Positions 27,421 through 37,626 of a stretch of DNA of 64,000 nucleotides are shown here, in pieces. Under the pieces are notes generated by a model that saw only the letters and a program-made list of their open reading frames with translations, searched no databases and was not told the origin of the DNA. Origin of the DNA: Variovorax ginsengisoli (GTDB taxonomy: Bacteria > Pseudomonadota > Gammaproteobacteria > Burkholderiales > Burkholderiaceae_C); NCBI RefSeq assembly GCF_030486595.1, contig NZ_JAUJZH010000006.1, forward strand, positions 124,001-188,000, given 5' to 3'. The position numbers and the translations under genes are program-made. The first letter of the stretch is position 1, and the number at the start of each line of letters is the position of its first letter.

Positions 27421-28194
27421 ATGGACACCCTGACGTTCTACCTCGAGCCGCTGCGCGCCTTCCTGTTCCAGATCGGTGCCTTCGTGCCGCGGCTGGTGTT
27501 CGCCACCCTGGTCGTGATCGCGGGCTGGCTGATCGCGAAGGTGGTGCGCTTTGCAGTCATCCGCGGGCTGCATGCGATCAATTTCCCCGTCCTGACCGAG
27601 CGCGCCGGCATCGACACCTTCCTGCGCCAAGGCGGCATGGTGACGGACTCGACCGTGGTTTTCGGCGCCCTGGCCTACTGGATGGTGATCCTGGCCTCGC
27701 TGGTGGTGGCCTCCAACGGACTGGGACTGAGCTACGTCGCCGACCTGCTCGGCCGCGTGATGTGGTTCGTGCCGAATGTCTTCGTGGCCATGCTGGTGCT
27801 GGCCTTCGGCGCCTACTTCGCCAAGTTCGTGGGCGACGCCGTGACCACCTACGGCCGCCATGCCGGCATCCAGGATGCCATGCTGCTGGGCAAGGTGGCG
27901 CAGTACGCAATTTTGCTGTTCGTGGTTCTGATCGCGCTCGACCAGGTCAAGATCGGCGGCGACATCGTGCGCCAGAGCTTCCTGATCATCCTCGGCGGCG
28001 TGGTCTTCGCGCTGGCGCTGGCCTTCGGCCTGGCCGGCAAGGACTGGGCGGCCGACCGGATCGAGGACTGGTGGCCGAAGAAGAAGCGGCCGCCCGAGCG
28101 CCCGGCGCCGCGCGCCCCGGCCGTGACCCCAGCCTCCAACCCATGGCCGGCCCGCCCGGCGCAGAACTTGCACGACGACCGCCCGCATCCATGA
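27421..28194 (+). CDS. Mechanosensitive-channel-like TM-helix membrane protein
   Basis: A 257-aa membrane protein with about five TM helices (for example VPRLVFATLVVIAGWLIAKVV, FGALAYWMVILASLVVA, VPNVFVAMLVLAFGAYFAKFVG, FLIILGGVVFALALAFGLAGKD). The repeated LIAKVV/YFAKFVGD pattern and the glycine-rich GLAGKDWAADRIED resemble the conserved TM-helix family related to MscS and CmpX, although the MscS beta and C-terminal vestibule domains are missing. The tail is Pro/Arg-rich. It is embedded between treS/mak and glgX, overlapping glgX by 4 bases (ATGA). In an operon making the osmoprotectant trehalose, a tension-sensitive or regulatory role is plausible but inferred. Confidence 0.8.
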   Translation: MDTLTFYLEPLRAFLFQIGAFVPRLVFATLVVIAGWLIAKVVRFAVIRGLHAINFPVLTERAGIDTFLRQGGMVTDSTVVFGALAYWMVILASLVVASNGLGLSYVADLLGRVMWFVPNVFVAMLVLAFGAYFAKFVGDAVTTYGRHAGIQDAMLLGKVAQYAILLFVVLIALDQVKIGGDIVRQSFLIILGGVVFALALAFGLAGKDWAADRIEDWWPKKKRPPERPAPRAPAVTPASNPWPARPAQNLHDDRPHP

Positions 28195-30326
28195 CCAAGC
28201 ACCCGCACACCCCGCTGTCCGCCGTCTGGCCCGGCAAGCCCTACCCGCTGGGAGCCACCTGGGACGGCCAGGGTGTGAATTTCGCGGTGTTCTCCAAGCA
28301 CGGCGAGAAAGCCGAGCTCTGCATCTTCGACGACAAGGGCCGCCACGAGCGGCAGCGCATCGTGCTGCGCGAGCGCACCAACGACGTCTGGCACTGCTAC
28401 CTGCCCGAGGCACGCCCCGGCATGGCCTATGGCCTGCGCATCCACGGCCCCTACAAGCCCGAGCAGGGCCATCGCTTCAATCCGAACAAGCTGCTGCTCG
28501 ACCCCTATGCGAAGGACCTGGTCGGCGAGCTGCGGTGGGGTGACGCGCTGTACGGCTATTCGGTCGGCAGCAAGCGCCAGGACCTGTCCTTCGACCGCCG
28601 CGACAGCGCCGCCTTCATGCCCAAGGGCCGGGTGCTCGAGACCGCCTTCACCTGGGGCGACGACCGCCGGCCCGAGGTGCCATGGCAGGACATGGTGATC
28701 TACGAGCTGCACGTGCGCGGCTTCACCATGCAGCACCCGGCCGTGCCCGAGCCGCTGCGCGGCACCTACGCGGCGCTCGGCTGCGCACCGGTCATCGACT
28801 ACCTGCAGCGCCTCGGCGTGACCACCGTCGAGCTGCTGCCGGTGCATGCCTTCCTGAACGACCGCCACCTGGCCGAACAGGGCCTGCAGAACTACTGGGG
28901 CTACAACACGCTGGCCTATTTCGCGCCCGAAGTGCGCTACAGCGCCTCGGGCAAGGTGAAGGAGTTCAAGACCCTGGTCAAGACCCTGCACTCGGCCGGC
29001 ATCGAGGTGATCCTCGACGTCGTCTACAACCACACCTGCGAGGGCAACCATCTCGGGCCCACCTTGTCGATGCGGGGCGTCGACAACGCCTCCTACTACA
29101 TCGCCAATGCCGAGCAGCCGCGCTACTACGACGACTTCACCGGCTGCGGCAACACGGTCAACCTGGAGCAGCCGCGCGCACTGCAGCTGGTGATGGACTC
29201 GCTGCGCTACTGGGCCGAGGAAATGCATGTCGACGGCTTCCGCTTCGACCTCGCCTCGGCGCTGGCGCGCGAGGCCGGCAAGGTCGAGAACCTCGGCGGC
29301 TTCTTCGACGCCATCCGCCAGGACCCGACGCTGAACCAGGTCAAGCTCATCGCCGAACCCTGGGACCTGGGCCATGGCGGCTACCAGGTGGGCAACTTCC
29401 CGCCCGGCTGGGCCGAGTGGAACGACCGCTACCGCGACGGCCTGCGAGGCTGGTGGAAGGGCGACGCCGGCGTGGTGGGCGACGTCGCCCACCGGCTGGC
29501 CGGCTCGCAGGACCTGTACGGCTGGTCGGGCAAGGGGCCGCACGCGAGCATCAATTTCATCACCGCCCACGACGGCTTCACCTTGCACGACCTGGTCTCC
29601 TACAACGACAAGCACAACGAGGCCAACGGCGAGGACAACCGCGACGGCAACAGCAACAACATGTCCTGGAACTGCGGCGCCGAGGGACCCACCGACGACC
29701 CCGAGATCAACGCGCTGCGCGAACGCCAGAAGCGCAACTTCCTGGCCACCCTGCTGCTGTCGCAGGGGGTGCCGATGCTGCTGGCGGGCGACGAGCGCGG
29801 CCACACGCAAAACGGCAACAACAACGTCTACTGCCAGGACAACGCGCTCGGCTGGCTCGACTGGACGCCGCGGCCCGAGGCCGACTCGCTGCGCGATTTC
29901 GTCGCCCGCCTGATCCGCGTCAGGCGCGAGCATCCGTCGTTCCGGCGCCGCAGTTTCTTCCGCGGCCAGCCGGCCGGCGACAGCGAGACCAAGGATGTGG
30001 TCTGGCTGCGGCCCGACGGCCAGGAGATGACGCCGCCCGACTGGGAAGGCGAGCACGTGCGCTGCCTCGGCATGCTGTTCTCGGGCACCGGCATCACCGA
30101 CGTCGGCCCGCGCGGCGAGCCGCAGCGCGACGACGACTTCCTGCTGCTGCTGAACGCCTACCACGACCCCGTGCCCTTCACGATGCCGACCCGCCCGGGC
30201 GATCGCTGGACCCGGATGGTCGACACCGCCCGCGAGAGCGCGTTGTCGCTGCTGCTGGCCGAGGCCACCTATCCGCTGCAGGGCCGGTCGCTGGCGCTGC
30301 TGCGCCGCAGCCTGGCCGCCTCATGA
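28191..30326 (+). CDS. glgX: Glycogen debranching enzyme
   Basis: A 711-aa GH13_11 (isoamylase-type) enzyme that cleaves alpha-1,6 branches. The N-terminal CBM48 (GATWDGQGVNFAVFSKHGEKAELCIFD) is followed by the barrel with VDGFRFDLASALARE (nucleophile Asp353), LIAEPWDLGHGGYQVGNFP (acid Glu389) and ITAHDGFTLHDLVSYNDKHN. Length and motifs match GlgX/TreX. In this operon it would release linear chains for the TreY domain. The start overlaps the preceding membrane-protein gene by ATGA, and its end overlaps treZ in the same way, so it belongs to one translationally coupled run. Confidence 0.95.
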   Translation: MTKHPHTPLSAVWPGKPYPLGATWDGQGVNFAVFSKHGEKAELCIFDDKGRHERQRIVLRERTNDVWHCYLPEARPGMAYGLRIHGPYKPEQGHRFNPNKLLLDPYAKDLVGELRWGDALYGYSVGSKRQDLSFDRRDSAAFMPKGRVLETAFTWGDDRRPEVPWQDMVIYELHVRGFTMQHPAVPEPLRGTYAALGCAPVIDYLQRLGVTTVELLPVHAFLNDRHLAEQGLQNYWGYNTLAYFAPEVRYSASGKVKEFKTLVKTLHSAGIEVILDVVYNHTCEGNHLGPTLSMRGVDNASYYIANAEQPRYYDDFTGCGNTVNLEQPRALQLVMDSLRYWAEEMHVDGFRFDLASALAREAGKVENLGGFFDAIRQDPTLNQVKLIAEPWDLGHGGYQVGNFPPGWAEWNDRYRDGLRGWWKGDAGVVGDVAHRLAGSQDLYGWSGKGPHASINFITAHDGFTLHDLVSYNDKHNEANGEDNRDGNSNNMSWNCGAEGPTDDPEINALRERQKRNFLATLLLSQGVPMLLAGDERGHTQNGNNNVYCQDNALGWLDWTPRPEADSLRDFVARLIRVRREHPSFRRRSFFRGQPAGDSETKDVVWLRPDGQEMTPPDWEGEHVRCLGMLFSGTGITDVGPRGEPQRDDDFLLLLNAYHDPVPFTMPTRPGDRWTRMVDTARESALSLLLAEATYPLQGRSLALLRRSLAAS

Positions 30327-32176
30327 AGCGCCGTCATGCGATGCCCTTCGGCGCCGAGGTGCTGGCGGAAGGCGGCGTGCGCTTCCGGCTCTGGGCGCCC
30401 TCGATCGAACGGGTGGTGCTCGAACGGGCGCGCGGCGCCGGCTGGCAGGACCACGCGATGCAGCGCGCCGAGGACGGCTGGCACGAGGCCGGGCTGGCGC
30501 AGGCGGCGGCGGGCGACCGCTATCGCTACCGCCTGCCCGACGGCCTGCGCGTGCCAGACCCCGCCTCGCGGCTGAACCCCGACGACGTCCACGGCCCGAG
30601 CGAGGTGGTCGACCCGGGGGCGTACGCATGGCGCGACGCGGACTGGACCGGCCGGCCCTGGCACGAGGCCGTGGTCTACGAACTGCACCTCGGCACCTTC
30701 ACGCCCGAAGGCACGCTGGCGGCGGCCCGGGACCGCCTCCCCGGCCTCGCCGAACTCGGCATCACGGCGGTCGAGCTGATGCCCCTCGCCGATTTCCCGG
30801 GGCACCGCAACTGGGGCTACGACGGCGTGCTGCCCTTCGCGCCGGACGCCAGCTACGGCACCCCCGACGACCTCCGGCGCTTCGTGGAGAGTGCCCACGC
30901 GCTGGGGCTGATGGTGCTGCTGGACGTGGTCTACAACCACCTTGGTCCCGAAGGCAACTACCTGCCGGCCTACTGCCCGGAATTCTTCAACCCGGCCCAC
31001 CAGACGCCGTGGGGCGCGGCGATCAACTTCGACGGTGCCGGTGCCCGCACCGTGCGCGACTTCTTCGTCCACAACGCGCTCTACTGGATCGAAGAGTACG
31101 GCTTCGATGGCCTGCGGATGGACGCGGTGCATGCCATCCGCGATGATTCGACGCCGCCGATCGTCGAGGAGATCTGCAACGCACTGCGACAGGGCCCGGG
31201 CCGCCGCCGGCAGGTCCACGTGGTGCTCGAGAACGACCTCAACCAGGCGCATCGGCTCGAACGCGGCGACGACGGTGCGCCGCTGGCCGCCACCGCCCAA
31301 TGGAACGACGACCTGCACCATGCGGCGCATGTGCTGCTGACCGGCGAGACCGACGGCTACTACGCCGACTATGCGTCGCGGCCGCTCGAACAGTTCGGGC
31401 TGGCGCTGGCGCAGGGCTTCATCTACAGCGGGCAGCCCTCCGCGTTTCGTGGCGGCGAGGCCCGCGGCGAACCCTGCACCCACCTGCCGCTGGGCGCCTT
31501 CGTCTCGTTCCTGCAGACCCACGACCAGGTCGGCAACCGCGCCATGGGCGAGCGCATCGATGCCCTCGCCGACCCGCTGCTGGTGATGGCCGCCCGCAGC
31601 TGCGTGCTGCTGTCGCCGCACACGCCGATGCTGTTCATGGGCGAGGAATACGCGGCGACCACGCCGTTCCAGTTCTTCTGCGACTTCGGACCCGAGCTGG
31701 CGGCCGCGGTCACGGCCGGCCGGCGCGCCGAGTTCGGCCGCTTCGTCGCCTTTGCCGGCGAGGCGGCGCAGGCCCGCATTCCCGATCCCAACGACCCCGC
31801 CACCTTCGCCGATTCGCGCCTCGATGCGCAGCAAGCGGCGCAGCCGCCGCACGCCGCCGCGCTGGCCATCACGCGGGAGTTGTTGCGGGTCCGGCGCGCC
31901 GAACTGATGCCGCGCCTCGCCGGCGGCGCAGGCGCCCACCAATGGTCCTGCGAAGGCGATGCCTTGCGGCTGGCGTGGCGGCTCGGCGCCGATGACGGCC
32001 CTGGCGTCCTTTTGCACCTGGTCGCCAATTTCGGTGCCGGCGACGCCGAGCTGGCCTGGCCGCCCGGCCGCGTGATCCACCGGCTGCGGGTCGACGATGC
32101 GGCGCCCCCCGGCGGCCTGCTGCGCCTGCCCAGGGGCGGCGTCTGTGCAACCCTCGAGGAGCCCGGCGATGGATGA
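30323..32176 (+). CDS. treZ: Malto-oligosyltrehalose trehalohydrolase
   Basis: A 617-aa GH13_10 enzyme that releases trehalose from maltooligosyl-trehalose made by TreY. An N-terminal CBM48-like domain (FGAEVLAEGGVRFRLWAPS) is followed by the barrel with WHEAVVYELHLGTFTPEGT, FDGLRMDAVHAI (nucleophile Asp267), VHVVLENDLNQA (acid Glu303) and FLQTHDQVGNRAMG. The overlap with glgX is 4 bases and with the next gene 8 bases. Neighbouring TreY (fused to MalQ) supplies its substrate. No odd residues are seen in the catalytic motifs. Confidence 0.95.
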   Translation: MKRRHAMPFGAEVLAEGGVRFRLWAPSIERVVLERARGAGWQDHAMQRAEDGWHEAGLAQAAAGDRYRYRLPDGLRVPDPASRLNPDDVHGPSEVVDPGAYAWRDADWTGRPWHEAVVYELHLGTFTPEGTLAAARDRLPGLAELGITAVELMPLADFPGHRNWGYDGVLPFAPDASYGTPDDLRRFVESAHALGLMVLLDVVYNHLGPEGNYLPAYCPEFFNPAHQTPWGAAINFDGAGARTVRDFFVHNALYWIEEYGFDGLRMDAVHAIRDDSTPPIVEEICNALRQGPGRRRQVHVVLENDLNQAHRLERGDDGAPLAATAQWNDDLHHAAHVLLTGETDGYYADYASRPLEQFGLALAQGFIYSGQPSAFRGGEARGEPCTHLPLGAFVSFLQTHDQVGNRAMGERIDALADPLLVMAARSCVLLSPHTPMLFMGEEYAATTPFQFFCDFGPELAAAVTAGRRAEFGRFVAFAGEAAQARIPDPNDPATFADSRLDAQQAAQPPHAAALAITRELLRVRRAELMPRLAGGAGAHQWSCEGDALRLAWRLGADDGPGVLLHLVANFGAGDAELAWPPGRVIHRLRVDDAAPPGGLLRLPRGGVCATLEEPGDG

Positions 32177-35100
32177 GGCGGAGGCGCTGCAGCGTCTTTG
32201 CGAACGCCACGGCGTGGCGACCGGCTATCACGACGTCGTTGGTCATTGGCATCGGGTCGCGCCCGAGGCGCTCGCGGCGCTGCTGCGCGATGCCGGCTTC
32301 CTGCCGGCGGATGTCGATCCCACCGCCGCCGAGGCGGCCGCCGAGCGCCGGTCATGGCTGCGTGCCCTGCCGCCGGTTCGATCGGTCGCGGCCGCCAGCG
32401 ACCACTTCAGCGTGACGCTGCACCTGCCGGCGTCCGCCACGCGGATCGAATGGCAGGTGGACGACGAGAGCGGCGCCTGCCACCAGGGCGCCGTCGACGC
32501 CGCCGCCCTCGAAGTCGAAGCGCAGGCCGAGATCGGCGGCGCCGGCTACCGCCGTCTCCGGCTGTCGATCGCGCTGGCGCTGCCCGTCGGCTACCACCGC
32601 CTGCGCATCGACGGCCAGGCCGGCGACACGCTGCTGGTCTGCGCGCCCGCGCGCTGCCACCAGCCGGCCTGGCTGGAGCGCGGCGGCCGGCTCTGGGGCT
32701 TCACGCTGCAATTGCATTCGCTGCGCTCGGAGCGCAACTGGGGCTTCGGCGACTTCGGCGATCTGGCCGACTTCGTCGTCGGCGCCGCCCGCGCGGGCGC
32801 GGACGTGGTCGGGCTGAATCCCCTGCACGCGCTGTTCGCGCACAACCCCGCGCACCAGAGCCCCTACAGCCCCTCGTCGCGGGGCCAGCTCAACCCGCTC
32901 TACATCGATGTCGAGGCGGTGCCGGATTTCCGGGCCTCGCCCGCGGCGCAGCGGCGCGTCCGCTCGCCGGCCTTCCAGGCCCGGCTGGCCGGCCTGCGAG
33001 CGGCGCCGTTGATCGACCACGAAGGCGTCTCGACCGCCAAGCACGAGGTGCTCGAACTGCTCTACCGGCGCTTCCTCGAACGAGCGGCGGACGATGCGGA
33101 AGTCGCCGCGCTGGCGCTGTTCCGCCAGCGCGGTGGTGTCGCCTTGCAGCAGCACGCGCTGTTCGAGGCGCTGCAGGCGCACCTGCACGCGGCCGATGCC
33201 GCCGTCTGGGGCTGGCCGGCCTGGCCCGAGGCCTATCGCGATCCGGGCAATGCCGCCGTCGCCGCCTTTGCCGCCGAACATGCCGAGCGCATCGACTACC
33301 ACGCCTACCTGCAATGGCAGGCCGCCCGGCAGCTCGAAGCGGCGGCGGCGCGCTGCGCCGAACTCGGCATGGCGGTCGGCCTCTACCTCGACCTGGCGGT
33401 CTCGGTCGACCGCGGCGGCTCGGACGCCTGGCGCCATCGCCACAGCTTCGCGCTCGACGTGCGGGTGGGCGCACCGCCCGACGCCTTCAACACCCAGGGC
33501 CAGGACTGGGGCCTGCCGCCGCTTCGCCCGGACCGGCTGCGCGAAGGCCGGCACGCCGTCTTCATCGAGGCCCTGCGCGCCAACATGCGCGGCGCCGGCG
33601 CGATCCGCATCGACCACGTGATGATGCTGATGCGCCTGTTCTGGATCCCGGCCGCCGGCACGCCGCGCGACGGCAGCTACGTGGCCTATCCGGTCGACGA
33701 ACTGATGGCCATCCTGGCCCTGGAAAGCCAGCGCCATCGCTGCCTGGTGATCGGCGAGGACCTGGGCACCGTGCCGGACGCGATGCGCGACGCGATGCGC
33801 AGCCGCGGCGTGCAGTCGTACCGGCTGCTGTACTTCGAGCGCGAGGCCGACGGTGCCTTCCGGGCGCCGGCGTCCTGGCCGCGCGAAGCGGTGGTGGCGG
33901 TCAGCACCCACGACCTGCCGACGCTCGCGGGCTGGTGGTCGGCCCATGACCTGCGCCTGCGCTTCGAGCTGGGGCTGATTCCCGACGCCGCGGCCTATGA
34001 GCAGCAGGTCGAGCAGCGCAAGCGTGATCGCACGAGCCTGCTCGACGCCGTGCGGCAGCAACAGGCGCTGCCGCAAGACAGCGTGGCCGCGGCCGTGGCT
34101 GGCACGCTGGACGCCGACGCAGTGGCGGCCGTGCATGCCTTCCTGGCGGCGGCACCCTCGTGCGTGATGATGGCGCAGCTCGAGGACGCGCTCGGCGAGG
34201 TGGAGCAGGCCAACCTGCCCGGCACCACCTTCCAGCATCCCAACTGGCAGCGCAAATACGGCAGCGGTCCGAAGGACCTGTGGGCCCGGACGCCGGTGCT
34301 GCGGCTGTGCGCCGCCATCGCCCGCAGCCGGCCGCGCGAAGCGGCCAGCCCGCCGACCGGCACCCGCGTGCCGCGCGCCACCTACCGGCTGCAGCTGCAC
34401 AGCGGCTTCACTTTCGACGATGCCGCGCGCATCGTGCCCTACCTCGCGCGGCTCGGCATCAGCCACGTCTACTGCTCGCCGATCCATCGCGCCCGCCCCG
34501 GCAGCATGCACGGCTACGACGTCGTGGCCCACGACGAGATCAATCCCGAGCTCGGCGGCCTGGCCGCGTTCGAGCGCCTGACGAAGACGCTGAAGGCCCA
34601 TGGCATGGGCCAGCTGATCGACCTGGTGCCCAACCACATGGGGGTGCTCGGCAACGACAACGCCTGGTGGTCCGACGTGCTGGCGCACGGCATGGCCTCG
34701 CGCTACGCGCGCCACTTCGACATCGACTGGCGGCCGCTGACACCGAAGCTGGCGGGCAAGGTGATGCTGCCGGTGCTCGGCGATGCCTACGGCCGGGTGC
34801 TCGAACGCGGCGAGCTGTCGCTGCTGTGGGACGCCGAGTCCGGCGAGTTCGGCATCGGCTACTTCGAGCACCGCTTTCCGCTGGCCCCGGAAAGCACCGC
34901 CACCGTGCTCGAGCGCGCCTGCGCCCATCTCGGCGCGGGCGAGGCCAGCGCTCCGCTGGCCGGCATCGCCACCGCGCTGCGCCATCTGCCAGGCATGCAC
35001 CGCACCAAGCCCAAGGCCGTGGCCGAGCGCGCGCGCGACAGCCAGCTGCTCAAGGCCCAACTGGCGCTGCTCGCGGCCGCCCGGCCCGCGGTGGCGCAGG

Positions 35101-37196
35101 CGATCGCGGCCGTGGTCGAGGCGCTCAACGGACCGCAGCAACGCGACGCTCTGCATCGGCTGCTGGAGGCGCAGGCCTGGCGGCTGGCCCACTGGCGGGC
35201 GGCGGCCGACGAGATCAACTACCGGCGCTTCTTCGACGTCAACGAGCTCGCGGCGCTGCGCAACGAGCGCCGTTCGGTCTTCGAGGCCACGCACGCGATG
35301 GCGCTCGACCTGGCCGCGCGCGGCTGGGTCGACGGGCTGCGCATCGACCATCCCGACGGGCTGCAGGACCCGGCGCGCTATTTCGAGCGACTGCAGGACG
35401 GCTTCGTCGCCCGCGCCGGCCTGCCGCCGCGCGGCGTCGATGCCGACGGCCGCCCCGACCGGCCGCTCTACGTGGTGGCCGAGAAGATCGCGGCGCCGAA
35501 CGAGGAGGTGCCGGAGTCGTGGGCGGTCCACGGCACCACCGGCTACCGTTTCGCCAACCTGGCCAACGCGGTGCTGGTGGACGAGCGCGCCGCCGACCGG
35601 CTGAAGCGGATCTGGCGCCATTTCACCGGGCAGTGCGCACCGTTCGAAGAGATCGTCTACCAGGCGAAGCGCGAAGTGGCCGGCGTGACGCTGGCCTCCG
35701 ACCTCGAGGTGCTCTCGATCGCGCTGCTGGCCATCGGCAAGGCCCATCGCAGCACCCGCGACCACACGCTCAACACGCTGCGCGAGGTGCTGGCGACCGT
35801 AGCGGCGAGCCTCACGGTCTATCGCACCTACAACGACAAGCAGGTCAGCGAGCAGGATCGGCATTTCATCGACCAGGCGGTCGCCGCGGCGCGCGAACGC
35901 CTGGGGCTGCCCGACCCCTCGGTGTTCGAGTTCGTGCGCGAAGCCTTGCTGGGGCGGGCCCCCACACCCGGCCGGGCGGCACGCCGGAAGGCGCTGCGCT
36001 TCGCCCGCCGCTTCCAGCAGTTCAGCGCGCCAGTGGCGGCCAAGGGGGTCGAGGACACGGCGTTCTACCGCTACTTTCCGCTCGCCTCGGCCAACGAGGT
36101 CGGCGGCGAGCCCGCCCGGCTCGGCGTTTCGGTGGCGGCCTTCCACGAAGCCAGCGGCGATCGCCAGCGGCGCTGGCCGCAGACCATGCTGGCCACCTCG
36201 ACCCACGACAACAAGCGTGCCGAGGACGTGCGGCTGCGCATCGACGTGCTGTCCGAGATGCCTGGCCTGTGGCGGCTGGCGCTGCGGCGCTGGTCGCGCT
36301 TCAATGCGCCGCTGCGCGGCCCGGTGCTGGCCGTGCACGAGTACCTGCTCTACCAGACGCTGCTGGGCACGATGCCGGTGGCGCCACCCGACGCCGGGGC
36401 ACAGGACGGCTATGCGGACCGCATCGTGCGCTACATGCACAAGGCCGCCCGGGAAGGCAAGACGGGCACCAGCTGGACCCGGCCCGATGCCGCCTACGAA
36501 GAGGCGCTCGAACGCTTCGTGCGCGGTGTGCTGGCGCCGCGGCCCGACAATGCGTTCCTGGCCGACCTGGGGCGCGTGGTGGGCACGCTGGACCGCTTCG
36601 GTGCGCTCAACGGCATCAGCCTCACGCTGCTCAAGTACAGCTCGCCCGGAGTGCCCGACTTGTACCAGGGCTGCGAACTCATCGATCGCAGCCTGGTCGA
36701 TCCGGACAACCGTCGGCCAGTGGACTACGGCGAGCGCGAGCACCTCCTGGAGACCATGCAGGCACTGGCGGCCGCTGCCTCTGGCGGCGCGCTCGCGCAG
36801 GCCGTCAGCGGCTTCGCGGCCACGCCGTCCGATGGCCGGGCCAAGCTGTGGCTGACCTGGCGGCTGCTCGCCTTGCGCCAGCGCTGGCCCGCGCTGTTCC
36901 GGCATGGCAGCTACGAGCCGCTCGAAGTGCGCGGCGAACGCGCCGACCACGTCATCGCCTTCGCCCGCCGCCACGACGACCGGGCGCTGGTGGTGATCGT
37001 GGCGCGCCTGTTCGCGCGGCTCGGCGACACCGGCTGGGGCGACACCTGTGTACAGCTGCCCGCCGGCTTCGCAACCGTGGCGATGGACGACGAAGTGACG
37101 GGCCTGCGGCACCCGGCGGGCGGCCCGCAACTCGCGCTGGCCGCGGTGCTGCAGGCCTTTCCGGGCGCCGTACTGACGCTGGTGCAGCCACTGTAA
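32169..37196 (+). CDS. treY: 4-alpha-glucanotransferase / malto-oligosyltrehalose synthase fusion
   Basis: A 1675-aa fusion. Residues about 1-720 are MalQ (GH77): GFTLQLHSLRSERNWGFGDF, nucleophile Asp482 in IRIDHVMMLMRLFWIP and acid Glu530 in LVIGEDLGTVPD. Residues about 735-1675 are TreY (GH13_26): PRATYRLQLHSGFTFDDA, Asp1060 in LRIDHPDGLQDP, Glu1105 in VVAEKIAAPNEE, and TSTHDNKRAEDVR. MalQ disproportionates short maltodextrins so that TreY always has chains long enough to isomerise at the reducing end. The fusion occurs in some proteobacteria. The ATG at 32169 overlaps treZ by 8 bases; longer in-frame starts lie inside treZ and are unlikely. It closes the operon. Confidence 0.93.
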   Translation: MDEAEALQRLCERHGVATGYHDVVGHWHRVAPEALAALLRDAGFLPADVDPTAAEAAAERRSWLRALPPVRSVAAASDHFSVTLHLPASATRIEWQVDDESGACHQGAVDAAALEVEAQAEIGGAGYRRLRLSIALALPVGYHRLRIDGQAGDTLLVCAPARCHQPAWLERGGRLWGFTLQLHSLRSERNWGFGDFGDLADFVVGAARAGADVVGLNPLHALFAHNPAHQSPYSPSSRGQLNPLYIDVEAVPDFRASPAAQRRVRSPAFQARLAGLRAAPLIDHEGVSTAKHEVLELLYRRFLERAADDAEVAALALFRQRGGVALQQHALFEALQAHLHAADAAVWGWPAWPEAYRDPGNAAVAAFAAEHAERIDYHAYLQWQAARQLEAAAARCAELGMAVGLYLDLAVSVDRGGSDAWRHRHSFALDVRVGAPPDAFNTQGQDWGLPPLRPDRLREGRHAVFIEALRANMRGAGAIRIDHVMMLMRLFWIPAAGTPRDGSYVAYPVDELMAILALESQRHRCLVIGEDLGTVPDAMRDAMRSRGVQSYRLLYFEREADGAFRAPASWPREAVVAVSTHDLPTLAGWWSAHDLRLRFELGLIPDAAAYEQQVEQRKRDRTSLLDAVRQQQALPQDSVAAAVAGTLDADAVAAVHAFLAAAPSCVMMAQLEDALGEVEQANLPGTTFQHPNWQRKYGSGPKDLWARTPVLRLCAAIARSRPREAASPPTGTRVPRATYRLQLHSGFTFDDAARIVPYLARLGISHVYCSPIHRARPGSMHGYDVVAHDEINPELGGLAAFERLTKTLKAHGMGQLIDLVPNHMGVLGNDNAWWSDVLAHGMASRYARHFDIDWRPLTPKLAGKVMLPVLGDAYGRVLERGELSLLWDAESGEFGIGYFEHRFPLAPESTATVLERACAHLGAGEASAPLAGIATALRHLPGMHRTKPKAVAERARDSQLLKAQLALLAAARPAVAQAIAAVVEALNGPQQRDALHRLLEAQAWRLAHWRAAADEINYRRFFDVNELAALRNERRSVFEATHAMALDLAARGWVDGLRIDHPDGLQDPARYFERLQDGFVARAGLPPRGVDADGRPDRPLYVVAEKIAAPNEEVPESWAVHGTTGYRFANLANAVLVDERAADRLKRIWRHFTGQCAPFEEIVYQAKREVAGVTLASDLEVLSIALLAIGKAHRSTRDHTLNTLREVLATVAASLTVYRTYNDKQVSEQDRHFIDQAVAAARERLGLPDPSVFEFVREALLGRAPTPGRAARRKALRFARRFQQFSAPVAAKGVEDTAFYRYFPLASANEVGGEPARLGVSVAAFHEASGDRQRRWPQTMLATSTHDNKRAEDVRLRIDVLSEMPGLWRLALRRWSRFNAPLRGPVLAVHEYLLYQTLLGTMPVAPPDAGAQDGYADRIVRYMHKAAREGKTGTSWTRPDAAYEEALERFVRGVLAPRPDNAFLADLGRVVGTLDRFGALNGISLTLLKYSSPGVPDLYQGCELIDRSLVDPDNRRPVDYGEREHLLETMQALAAAASGGALAQAVSGFAATPSDGRAKLWLTWRLLALRQRWPALFRHGSYEPLEVRGERADHVIAFARRHDDRALVVIVARLFARLGDTGWGDTCVQLPAGFATVAMDDEVTGLRHPAGGPQLALAAVLQAFPGAVLTLVQPL

Positions 37197-37299
37197 GCAC
37201 GGGCCTACATTGCAATGCGTGCGGAGCCGCTCCCGCATCGCTATCGGTCTGATAATTCTTCCACCGTGCTCCCACGCACCGACGCGGAGACAAAGGCAC

Positions 37300-37578
37300 A
37301 TGACCCAAGCCATCTACTGTTTCGATACCGCGAGCGTTCGCTTCGCCATCCATCCCGAGGGCCCGGACGGCGAGCGCTGCATCGTCGAGATCGCCGAAGA
37401 CCCGCTGCGAGACCTGTTCGGCGCCTGCGGCGGCGGTGACAGCCTGGTCGACGCCTACCTGATGAACGCCGATCTGATCAACGCTCTGGCTCTCGCCCGC
37501 CACCGCGAGACCCAGGGCCGGCCGGTGCGACTGGAGACGGCCGACTTCGAGACGTCGGACATCGGCGTTTATCACTGA
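37300..37578 (+). CDS. Small hypothetical protein (92 aa), possibly DUF1488-like
   Basis: A 92-aa soluble acidic protein (MTQAIYCFDTASVRFAIH...). The pattern of an N-terminal beta strand with VRFAI, an acidic turn, ALxxxFGA-like DPLRDLFGAC and a helical end (LINALALARHRE) is reminiscent of the DUF1488 small proteins common in Burkholderiales, but the match is by eye and weak. The ATG at 37300 follows a 103-base spacer after the glucan operon. No clear ribosome site is seen (CAAAGG only). Its role is unknown. Confidence 0.6.
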   Translation: MTQAIYCFDTASVRFAIHPEGPDGERCIVEIAEDPLRDLFGACGGGDSLVDAYLMNADLINALALARHRETQGRPVRLETADFETSDIGVYH

Positions 37579-37626
37579 GGCCGGGTCCTACGGGCGCCCC
37601 GGCCGGCCGGACCTGAAATCGACGCC

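Noticed and set aside
32352..37313. A 1653-codon antisense open frame over malQ/treY
   Set aside because: Same GC-driven artefact; the sense strand has all catalytic motifs of MalQ and TreY.
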